The notes beneath the pieces are model-generated. The model saw nothing but the letters and a program-made list of their open reading frames with translations. It made no database searches and was not told where the DNA came from. Positions 50,159-56,373 of a DNA stretch of 56,373 bases are shown here, piece after piece (the first letter of the stretch is position 1; each line of letters opens with the position of its first letter). Origin of the DNA: JALZAI01 sp038212215 (GTDB lineage: Bacteria; Actinomycetota; Actinomycetes; Mycobacteriales; Jatrophihabitantaceae); the NCBI GenBank assembly GCA_038212215.1, contig JBBQUT010000033.1, positions 1-56,373 of the forward strand, in the 5' to 3' direction. The position numbers were made by a program, and so were the translations under genes.

Positions 50159-52729
50159 ATGAACATCGAGGACGTCGTCGAACTGCGCGTGCACGGTGTG
50201 TCCGGCACGCCGCCCGAAGACCTGCTCGACCGACACGAGGTCGACCTCGTTGCAGGCGATCGGAAAGCGGGATTCTTCCGTCCGCACATCGCCGCCGAGA
50301 GCACCGACGACTTCCCGACCGGCGTGCCCGCACCGATCGTGCGTGGGCCGAAGCTGGAGGGTTACGCGTGGGGCGGGTTGACCTCGGGTGCGCCGTCGCG
50401 GGCATTCTGGCTGTTGCTGCTGCCGTTCACCCTGATCAACGTCGCACCGCGGATGCGCCCCGCCGACCCCGACCGATCCAGCCGCGGCGACGACCTGCGT
50501 GTCACTGCGCTGTGGCTGGCGTGCCGACTGCTTGCGCTGACGTTGACGCTGGTGCTGGTGGTCGGGTCCGCAGGCATCGGCGTCGATCTCCTCGGGTGGC
50601 AGTGCGGCGCAGCCGGTGGGCGTTGCACACAGGCCTCGCCCGGTTGGTTCTTCGACCCCGTCCGGCATCTGTCGACAGCGCATCGGATGGCGGTCGGCCT
50701 CGTCCTGCCGCTCGCGACACTGTTCGGACTCTGGCTGGTGAGCGGGCGCACGATCAACCGTTACGAACGCGCCGCCGCCTCGGGCCGGCAGCCCGACGCG
50801 ATGCGCGCCTCCGATCACGACCCCGACGATCGGGCAGATGCGCTCGACGTTGCGCTGGGTTCGCGCTGGATGTGGCAGAACGAGGTTCCGGTACGGCGGC
50901 TGCGCGCCATCCACCTGCAGAGCGCGGTGGCGACTACCTTCGCCGTCGGCGCAGCACCGATGACGGGTTGGCGCTGGATCGACGGCGTGCTCGCCCTGCT
51001 CGTGGTGGGCTATTCCGCTGTGATGCTCGCGGTGCCGTCCTTCACCGGCCGCGCCGATGTGTTGCGGCTGCAGCGGGTGAGCTACGCGATCTGGGCGATC
51101 CTCACTGTGGCCGGCGGTGCGACGTTCGGGTGGCTGCTGTGGCATCGCTACGACTTCCCGGGGAACCCGCGGCGCTGCGTGCTCAGCGACGTCTCGGTCG
51201 GACGCGCAGCCTCACGCTACGACTGCAGCACGCCACTGGGGTTGCCGGGCTACGGCGCGACGATCCTCGTCCTGCTCATCGTCGAACTCGTGCTGCTGCT
51301 GGTGCTGATCGCCGTAGTGCTCGCTGCCAATCGCCGAGCCGGAACCGCCGCTCCCTTCGGTGAGACTGAGCCCCGAGCCGCGATGTGGGGCTTGGGCACC
51401 GCAATCATGGCGCTTGTCGCAGTCTTTCTCGCCTCCGTATTCACGGCAGGCACCTACATGTTCACGGCGGCATTTTTGACCTCAGGATCGCTGCGCCCGA
51501 GCCTGCGCACCATCTCCACCGTCTCGCGCATCTTCGGTGTGCCGGAGGCAATCCTGGACGCAGGCTTCGCGTACTCGCTCGCCGTCGCGGCGGTCGTGGC
51601 GGTGGTGACCGTGCGGGTGGTGCCGTTGGTTCTGACGCTGGCCACGATCGGCCCGCGCAAACGGCTGCTCGTTCGGGGGTCGTTCGAATCCGATTACCCC
51701 GACCATGAGCCGAAATCCGCGCGCGGTCGGACCATCCTGCGTGCGATGTGGCTGGGCCGCGTGGTCGACGTTATCGGCCCGCCGCTTGCGTGCCTGGTCG
51801 TCGTCGGGGCGCTGATCGCTTACGTCGTGGGCGGTGCGCTCATCGCCGAACATGTTTTCGGAGCCGATCGCCTCGCGCGCTGGCTGCTCGATCCCGCCGA
51901 GATCGGCAGCAATCCGCTTGCCAAGCCGGGGTTCTTCACTGCGCAAGCTTTACAGGGCAAGGGTGCCTACCTGGCGGTCTGGTCGATCGTGCTGCTCGTC
52001 TCGCTCGGGGCAGCGGCGTTCCGCGTCGCGCCGACCCGCCGCTCGGTCGGCATCCTGTGGGATCTGGCCTCGTTCTGGCCGCGGCTCTCACATCCGTTGG
52101 CCGCGCCGTGCTACGCCGAACGGACCGTCCCCGACCTGATTACCCGGATCGGCTTCCACACCGAGGATGGCGGCGGGGTGGTGCTCGCGGCGCACAGTCA
52201 GGGCACCGTGATCGGTGCTGCGACCGTGCTCCAACTGAAGTCTCTGGACGCACTGACGCCCGAGCGTCCCACCCTGCCACGAGTCGGGCTGCTCACCTTC
52301 GGCTGCGTGCTGCGGCGGCTGTACGGGCGCTACTTCCCCGCGTACTTCGGTGCGGCCACGCTGGACGAAGTCCGGCAGGCGCTGCGCACCGACACCGACG
52401 ACCCGCTCGAGCAGCGCTGGCGCAATCTCTGGCGTTACACCGACTATCTGGGCGGTCCGGTCACTGCCGGGCCCCCGCCTGTAGCGGCGCCACCTTGGGA
52501 TCCCACGGGGGATTCGGCAGTGTCCGTGCCGTCGTACCCGCCCAGTGCGCACGGGCTGCGACTCGATCTGCACCTGATTGATCCGCCGTTCGACATCGCA
52601 CCCGGCGACACGGTCTATGCGGCACCGTTACGGCATTCCGACTTCTGGAAGGTTCCGGAATTCCAGCAGGCCGTCGTCCACGTCGCGCGCTTGATCCCGC
52701 AGCCGGGGCACAATCCGCCCACCCCATAA
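50159..52729 (+). CDS. Large integral membrane protein with hydrolase-like GxSxG variant
   Basis: 856 residues from ATG 50159. The N-terminus starts VELRVHGVSGTPPEDLLDRHEV, similar to the HG region preceding alpha/beta-hydrolases. Ten or more membrane helices follow (for example SRAFWLLLLPFTLINVA, LLALTLTLVLVVGSAGIGV, TILVLLIVELVLLLVLIAVVL). Around residue 685 lies GGVVLAAHSQGTVIGAATVLQ, an AHSQG version of the nucleophile elbow GHSxG. A lipase- or esterase-like domain split around a membrane region is the likely reading. I know similar uncharacterised proteins in actinobacteria but no function. The following rph gene starts 9 bp later. Confidence 0.7.
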   Translation: MNIEDVVELRVHGVSGTPPEDLLDRHEVDLVAGDRKAGFFRPHIAAESTDDFPTGVPAPIVRGPKLEGYAWGGLTSGAPSRAFWLLLLPFTLINVAPRMRPADPDRSSRGDDLRVTALWLACRLLALTLTLVLVVGSAGIGVDLLGWQCGAAGGRCTQASPGWFFDPVRHLSTAHRMAVGLVLPLATLFGLWLVSGRTINRYERAAASGRQPDAMRASDHDPDDRADALDVALGSRWMWQNEVPVRRLRAIHLQSAVATTFAVGAAPMTGWRWIDGVLALLVVGYSAVMLAVPSFTGRADVLRLQRVSYAIWAILTVAGGATFGWLLWHRYDFPGNPRRCVLSDVSVGRAASRYDCSTPLGLPGYGATILVLLIVELVLLLVLIAVVLAANRRAGTAAPFGETEPRAAMWGLGTAIMALVAVFLASVFTAGTYMFTAAFLTSGSLRPSLRTISTVSRIFGVPEAILDAGFAYSLAVAAVVAVVTVRVVPLVLTLATIGPRKRLLVRGSFESDYPDHEPKSARGRTILRAMWLGRVVDVIGPPLACLVVVGALIAYVVGGALIAEHVFGADRLARWLLDPAEIGSNPLAKPGFFTAQALQGKGAYLAVWSIVLLVSLGAAAFRVAPTRRSVGILWDLASFWPRLSHPLAAPCYAERTVPDLITRIGFHTEDGGGVVLAAHSQGTVIGAATVLQLKSLDALTPERPTLPRVGLLTFGCVLRRLYGRYFPAYFGAATLDEVRQALRTDTDDPLEQRWRNLWRYTDYLGGPVTAGPPPVAAPPWDPTGDSAVSVPSYPPSAHGLRLDLHLIDPPFDIAPGDTVYAAPLRHSDFWKVPEFQQAVVHVARLIPQPGHNPPTP

Positions 52730-52738
52730 GGTCGAGGG

Positions 52739-53461
52739 ATGTCACGTCCCGACGGCCGTACGGCCGACCAACTGCGTCCGGTCATCATCACGCGCGACTG
52801 GCAGAAGTACGCCGAAGGATCTGCCTTGATCGAATTTGGGGATACCAAGGTGCTGTGTGCGGCGTCGGTGGTGCAGGGCGTGCCACGCTGGCGCCGCGGC
52901 AGCGGGCTCGGCTGGGTCACCGCCGAGTATTCGATGCTGCCGCGGGCGACGTTGACCCGCAATGATCGTGAGTCGGTCAAGGGTCGCGTCGGTGGCCGCA
53001 CTCACGAGATTTCGCGACTGGTCGGACGCTCGCTTCGGGCAGCGGTCGACCTCTCGGCCCTCGGTGAGAACTCGATCTCGATCGACTGCGACGTGCTGCA
53101 GGCTGACGGCGGCACACGCACGGCCGCCATCACCGGCGCCTATGTCGCTCTCGCCGACGCGGTTTCCTTTCTACGCGCGCGGGGCGCCCTCGCTCAGCCC
53201 AACCCGCTTGTGCATTCGATATCGGCGGTGTCAGTGGGAGTGATCGACGGCGAGCCCCGCCTCGATCTGATGTATGAGGAGGACGTTCGCGCGGAGACCG
53301 ACATGAATGTCGTCGTCACCGGCACCGGGGAGTTCGTCGAGGTACAGGGCACTGCGGAGGGCGCGCCGTTCACCCGCGCCGAACTGGACGCGCTGCTCGA
53401 CCTTGCGGTCGTCGGCTGCGCGTCGCTTACGCAGATGCAGCAGGAGTCGCTCGCGCAATGA
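52739..53461 (+). CDS. rph: Ribonuclease PH
   Basis: 240 residues. SRPDGRTADQLRPVIITRDW, EGSALIEFGDTKVLCAASV, RGSGLGWVTAEYSMLPRAT, EISRLVGRSLRAAVDL and TIDCDVLQADGGTRTAAITGAYVAL-type motifs are all present. It trims tRNA 3' ends phosphorolytically as a hexameric ring. Its stop overlaps the start of rdgB (ATGA at 53458), the common actinobacterial rph-rdgB pair. Confidence 0.96.
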   Translation: MSRPDGRTADQLRPVIITRDWQKYAEGSALIEFGDTKVLCAASVVQGVPRWRRGSGLGWVTAEYSMLPRATLTRNDRESVKGRVGGRTHEISRLVGRSLRAAVDLSALGENSISIDCDVLQADGGTRTAAITGAYVALADAVSFLRARGALAQPNPLVHSISAVSVGVIDGEPRLDLMYEEDVRAETDMNVVVTGTGEFVEVQGTAEGAPFTRAELDALLDLAVVGCASLTQMQQESLAQ

Positions 53462-54072
53462 GCCGGATTCTGCTCGCCTCGCGCAATGCCAAGAAGCTGG
53501 TCGAGTTGCGGCGCATTCTGGCCCCCGCCCTGCCCGGTCTCGAGGTGGTCGGGCTCGGCGACGTCGCCGGCTACGACGAGGTGCCCGAGAGCGGCGCGAC
53601 GTTCGCCGACAATGCCATGCTCAAGGCACGCGAGGGTTCCGCGCACACCGGACTGCCCACGGTTGCTGATGATTCCGGCTTGGTCGTCGTTGCACTGAAC
53701 GGCATGCCCGGCGTGCTGTCGGCGCGGTGGGCGGGCAGCCACGGCGACGACGAGGCCAATCTGCGCCTGGTTCTCGCCCAACTCGCAGACACACCGGACG
53801 AGCGTCTGGGCGCGGCGTTCGAATGTGCGGTGGCCTATGTCGCGTCCGACGCCGAATTCGTGGTGCACGGGCGGATGCCGGGCCGCTTGATCCGCCAACC
53901 GCGCGGGACCAACGGCTTCGGCTACGACCCGATTTTCGTACCGGACGGTGATGTTCGCACCAGCGCTGAGCTCTCGAATGCGGACAAGGACGCGGTCAGC
54001 CATCGCGGCCGGGCGTTGCGCGCGCTCGCCGAGCGCCTCGCGAGCGAACCAATGTCGCAGGGCTCGGCGTGA
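53458..54072 (+). CDS. rdgB: Non-canonical purine NTP pyrophosphatase (RdgB/HAM1)
   Basis: 204 residues. Motifs LASRNAKKLVELRRIL, ESGATFADNAMLKAREG, ADDSGLVVVALNGMPGVLSARWAG and NGFGYDPIFVPDG define the ITPase family. It hydrolyses dITP, ITP and XTP to monophosphates, keeping deaminated purines out of DNA and RNA. It is translationally coupled to rph and ends 10 bp before the convergent hemerythrin gene. Confidence 0.96.
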   Translation: MSRILLASRNAKKLVELRRILAPALPGLEVVGLGDVAGYDEVPESGATFADNAMLKAREGSAHTGLPTVADDSGLVVVALNGMPGVLSARWAGSHGDDEANLRLVLAQLADTPDERLGAAFECAVAYVASDAEFVVHGRMPGRLIRQPRGTNGFGYDPIFVPDGDVRTSAELSNADKDAVSHRGRALRALAERLASEPMSQGSA

Positions 54073-54082
54073 GTGGGACGGG

Positions 54083-54592
54083 TCAGCTGTTCTGCTCGAG
54101 GTACTCATCAGGGTCACGGTCGCGCGCGTCGATGCCGCGGCCGTCCGGATGTGCCGCGTAGAACTGCGCCCATAGCTCACCGAGGCGCGCGCGCAGCTCC
54201 CGGCTGGCGTGTTTACGGAAGTCGGGCAGACCCTCGTCCTCCTCCTCGCCGAGGTGCTCGGTGTTCTCCGTCCGCGCGTGGCCGACGGCTTCGAACCAGG
54301 CGTCGGTGCCGACCGGATGGCTGCGCGACTCGGCGACCGCGTCGCGGATCTTGTTGTGATCGCGGATCGCGTCGTCGGTTTCGTCGTCGGCGTCCTCCCC
54401 GCGCTTGAGCAACGCCGGGTAGAAGATGGTCTCCTCGGCTTGGGCGTGAGTTTCCAGCCGTGTTGCGAGCGGCTCCCAGATCGCTGCGAGCTCGTCGTCG
54501 GACGCAGCGTCGTCCAGGCGGGCGAATTGCCGCCGAAACCATTCGTGGTCGTCCATGATCAGTGCGGTGATGTCAGGTTCGTCCGCTGCCAT
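54083..54592 (-). CDS. Hemerythrin HHE domain protein
   Basis: 169 residues. The di-iron His/Glu pattern is visible in IMDDHEWFRRQF, LETHAQAEETIFYPALL, IRDHNKIRDAV and ENTEHLGEEEDEGLPDF. Such cytoplasmic hemerythrins bind oxygen or NO or protect against peroxide. A very acidic C-terminal half (EEEDEGL, DARDRDPDEYLEQ) is normal for actinobacterial members. Confidence 0.85.
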   Translation of the reverse strand: MAADEPDITALIMDDHEWFRRQFARLDDAASDDELAAIWEPLATRLETHAQAEETIFYPALLKRGEDADDETDDAIRDHNKIRDAVAESRSHPVGTDAWFEAVGHARTENTEHLGEEEDEGLPDFRKHASRELRARLGELWAQFYAAHPDGRGIDARDRDPDEYLEQNS

Positions 54593-54655
54593 AAGGCCAC
54601 CCTAGGACTACGGTCGTGCGTGAAGACCGCGCGCCCGATCGGAGGCACTGAAGAC

Positions 54656-54895
54656 ATGCTGCTGCTCGTGATCGCGTTGATCATGGCGGGCGTCATCGTA
54701 GGCGGATACCTCGTCGACCGTCACGACCGCAAGAACGGACATCAGATCGGCTCAGGACGAGAGCTGCGGGCGCGCATCCGCACCGCAAGGAAGCTCTCGC
54801 GCGATCGGGCGTGGGGTAGCGGCGGCCCTGCACGCGGGCAACGACGGGGCGAGCGCTACCCCCCGCCCGCGCCGCGCGGCCGCCGGTCGAACTGA
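54656..54895 (+). CDS. Small membrane-anchored basic protein
   Basis: 79 residues from ATG 54656, with GGAGG upstream. One N-terminal membrane helix (LLLVIALIMAGVIVGGYLV) is followed by an Arg-rich cytoplasmic tail (RARIRTARKLSRDRAWGSG ... RRGERYPPPAPRGRRSN). No family recognised beyond the common single-pass, basic-tail pattern of actinobacteria. Divergent from the hemerythrin gene. Confidence 0.5.
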   Translation: MLLLVIALIMAGVIVGGYLVDRHDRKNGHQIGSGRELRARIRTARKLSRDRAWGSGGPARGQRRGERYPPPAPRGRRSN

Positions 54896-54906
54896 GCGGC
54901 CACACG

Positions 54907-55634
54907 TCACCGACGATCCACGTACTGCGCGAGGAAGTCATTGCCGAAGCACCGCTCCGGGTCGTGTTCAGCCGTGAGTGCGCGGAACTCCGGCAGTTTC
55001 GGATACATCCGGTCGAATGCGGCCGCGTCGGCGGCCGAGCCGCAATCGGATCGGAGGTCCAGGTGACGTGGGCGGCGACCGTGTCGCGACCGTGGCAGGG
55101 GCTAAGCCATAGCTCGTCGGCGGCGATCGTGCGCAGTTCGACAGCCGCTCGGGCTCGCGCGGCCCGATCCCAGGAAATCGTTGTCGCCGCGGGTCCAGTG
55201 CACGAGTTCCCCGTCCGCTCGGACGAATTCGACCGCCTCGGCGGCGCCGGTCAGGTTCTGGTTGTCGTTGCCCGAGCCGTGCGTGCCAGTCGCGCAGGCA
55301 CCGGCCACCGAGATGTGCGGCAGAGACCCGAGATTGTGCAACGCCCAACCCTGCGCGTGTACGGGGCTGCTCACCTTCGCGTAGCGCGCGCCGCCCGGCA
55401 CAGTGGCCGTGCATGCGCCCGGATCGATCTCAATCGGCAGGTCGAGCTTGGCGACCGACTCCGATTCCCCGTCAAACTGTCGGCAATACGATTAAACGAG
55501 TGCCCCGTGCCGACCGCTCGGATCCGCGGTGATGCGGCGATCAGGTCTTGGAGTTCACCGACACTCGTCGGTGTGTTCGGCGAGGACGCGCGGAAATCGA
55601 TATTGCCGGCCCAATTCCGCAACCTGGCAGTCAT
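54907..55634 (-). pseudogene. D-arabinono-1,4-lactone oxidase-type FAD enzyme, internally deleted
   Basis: The minus strand from ATG 55634 reads RNWAGNIDFRASSPNTPTSVGELQDLIAASPRIRAVGTGHSFNRIADS; after a shift near 55480 GWALHNLGSLPHISVAGACATGTHGSGNDNQNL (FAD-binding region) follows, then ELRTIAADELWLSPCHGRDTVAAHVTW and the C-terminus FDRMYPKLPEFRALTAEHDPERCFGNDFLAQYV with TGA at 54907. Intact enzymes have about 430 residues; here the centre (about 190 codons) is gone and frames change at least twice. It is a dead copy of an aldonolactone oxidase gene. Confidence 0.75.
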
Positions 55635-55653
55635 GTCGACCATCCTGCCTAAC

Positions 55654-55703
55654 AAGGCAGTGCCGAGGCGCCTCCCCCGCGAGGGCACACTCGGCACCGC
55701 CTT
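55654..55703. repeat. Inverted repeat upstream of the oxidase pseudogene
   Basis: AAGGCAGTGCCGAG (55654-55667) and CTCGGCACCGCCTT (55690-55703) pair at 13 of 14 positions with a 22-base loop. It lies 20 bases before the pseudogene start and could be an operator or a terminator of a lost upstream gene. Confidence 0.5.
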
Positions 55704-56082
55704 GCCGGTCAATTATCCTTGCCAGTCGCCGCGTTGCAAGTCCATTGCTTTCATTTTCCCATTTGCCACGATATTGTTTCCCCGAAGATCCGACTATTCG
55801 ATTCTCGACTCAAACGCAGCATGGCTGTGCGGGCCGGCGGCAGACACAGCGACTCCTGCGCCAAGTTGTCTACCTGATCACTAGAGATCGTGTACGCTAC
55901 TGCCCTATGACAATCCAGACGATTTGGGCCTGGCTGCGAACGTCGGACCACGACCTTGCGGTGACGATGATGGTTACTGGGCTACTGCCCATAGTGACTG
56001 CGCTTACGATCGCGAGCTAGTCTGGCGGCGTCTTCCGGCGCATGGTCGTGTCGACGATCCGCACCTCATCGGGGGAGTCGCC
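55704..56082. other. AT-richer intergenic region with a short ORF
   Basis: The part 55720-55810 is clearly less GC-rich than the surroundings (runs such as CTTTCATTTTCCCATTTG). It contains the 37-codon ORF at 55907 and otherwise no recognised gene. It should carry the promoter of the lipoprotein gene at 56083. Confidence 0.45.
55907..56020 (+). CDS. Possible 37-residue membrane peptide
   Basis: ATG 55907 opens a 37-codon frame reading WAWLRTSDHDLAVTMMVTGLLPIVTALTIAS at its end, a single hydrophobic helix. There is no clear ribosome binding site and no known family, so it may be a chance frame. Confidence 0.25.
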   Translation: MTIQTIWAWLRTSDHDLAVTMMVTGLLPIVTALTIAS

Positions 56083-56373
56083 GTGTCACTGCGCATCGCT
56101 GGTCTGTTTGTGCTGTTGCTGGCTGCGCTCAGCGGGTGCTCGTCCTCCGGGCACCAGGCGCAGTCTGCTTCGGTGTCGCCGGGGCAGACGCCTTTTCCTG
56201 GAGCGGAGTTCCACGATCCCAAGTTCGGGGTGTCCTTCCACTACCCGGTCGCGTTCCGTCCGGCCAAGCTGATCAAACCGTTGCCGAAGAAGCTCGGCGC
56301 CCCGATCGCCAATGCGGTGCTGCTGCTGGATCGCCCGGACGTGCTGATCCTCCAGCGCTACCAGCTGAAGATC
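56083..56373 (+). CDS. Putative lipoprotein, N-terminal part (runs off the window)
   Basis: 97 codons from GTG 56083, preceded by GGGGGAG. The signal peptide LFVLLLAALSGC has its lipobox cysteine at residue 19, so the product is probably a membrane-anchored lipoprotein. After a Ser/Gln-rich linker the mature part begins FHDPKFGVSFHYPVAFRPAK, a pattern seen in small secreted PsbP-like or unknown actinobacterial proteins. The 3' end is outside the window. Confidence 0.65.
   Translation, partial: MSLRIAGLFVLLLAALSGCSSSGHQAQSASVSPGQTPFPGAEFHDPKFGVSFHYPVAFRPAKLIKPLPKKLGAPIANAVLLLDRPDVLILQRYQLKI

Noticed and set aside
1..56373. tRNA, rRNA, CRISPR arrays
   Set aside because: No cloverleaf-like sequence with a TTCGAATC-type T loop, no rRNA segment and no regularly spaced repeats were seen by eye; a covariance-model scan was not possible.

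Overview
The window is a high-GC actinobacterial chromosome segment. GTG and TTG starts, ATGA stop/start overlaps and a 13E12-type HNH endonuclease fit this. Gene order also fits: thioredoxin-fold DUF255 protein, hemolysin III, short-chain Z-prenyl synthase, PIN-PhoH, fumarase, GlpX, XseB/XseA, Rv1109c-like protein, IspH, DUF6542 protein and YchF follow the order I recall from Mycobacterium tuberculosis Rv1084 to Rv1112. The genus cannot be named from sequence alone; a member of the Mycobacteriales/Frankiales/Nakamurellales-type lineages is likely.

Layout. 1-22.9 kb is mostly core genome: isoprenoid and central-carbon enzymes, exonuclease VII, a DNA glycosylase, RmuC and YchF. It carries two insertions: a secreted IPT/TIG protein, and a cassette of P-loop NTPase, two tandem 25-codon ORFs and an ABC exporter that separates fum from glpX. 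22.9-37.9 kb is accessory DNA. It starts exactly at the ychF stop codon, where three copies of the ychF 3' end enclose two single-gene cassettes. A phage-satellite-like element on the minus strand follows (large serine recombinase, Toprim/ATPase replication protein, small ORFs, terminase small subunit, broken capsid/connector/head-closure genes), then mobile mystery proteins A and B and a pile of gene fragments (tyrosine integrase, VapC, HsdM, DHA2 transporter).

37.9-44.7 kb holds a redox cluster (carboxymuconolactone-decarboxylase-like protein, zinc alcohol dehydrogenase, cupin, broken MFS pump), a GNAT enzyme and a metal-efflux module (two CDF transporters divergent from an ArsR sensor). 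It is bracketed by two diverged vapC 3' remnants. 44.8-56.4 kb mixes working genes (PQQ-type sugar dehydrogenase, rhodanese, acyltransferase, YjbQ, a large membrane protein with a hydrolase-like motif, RNase PH, RdgB, hemerythrin) with pseudogenes (acyl-CoA dehydrogenase tail, LuxR-type ATPase regulator, aldonolactone oxidase), and ends inside a lipoprotein gene.

The most interesting signals are the two identical, apparently translationally coupled 25-codon ORFs between the P-loop NTPase and the ABC exporter, and the triplicated ychF 3' end, in which copies A and B differ only at synonymous positions. No tRNA, rRNA or CRISPR array was recognised. All family calls rest on motif recognition by eye; no searches were run.
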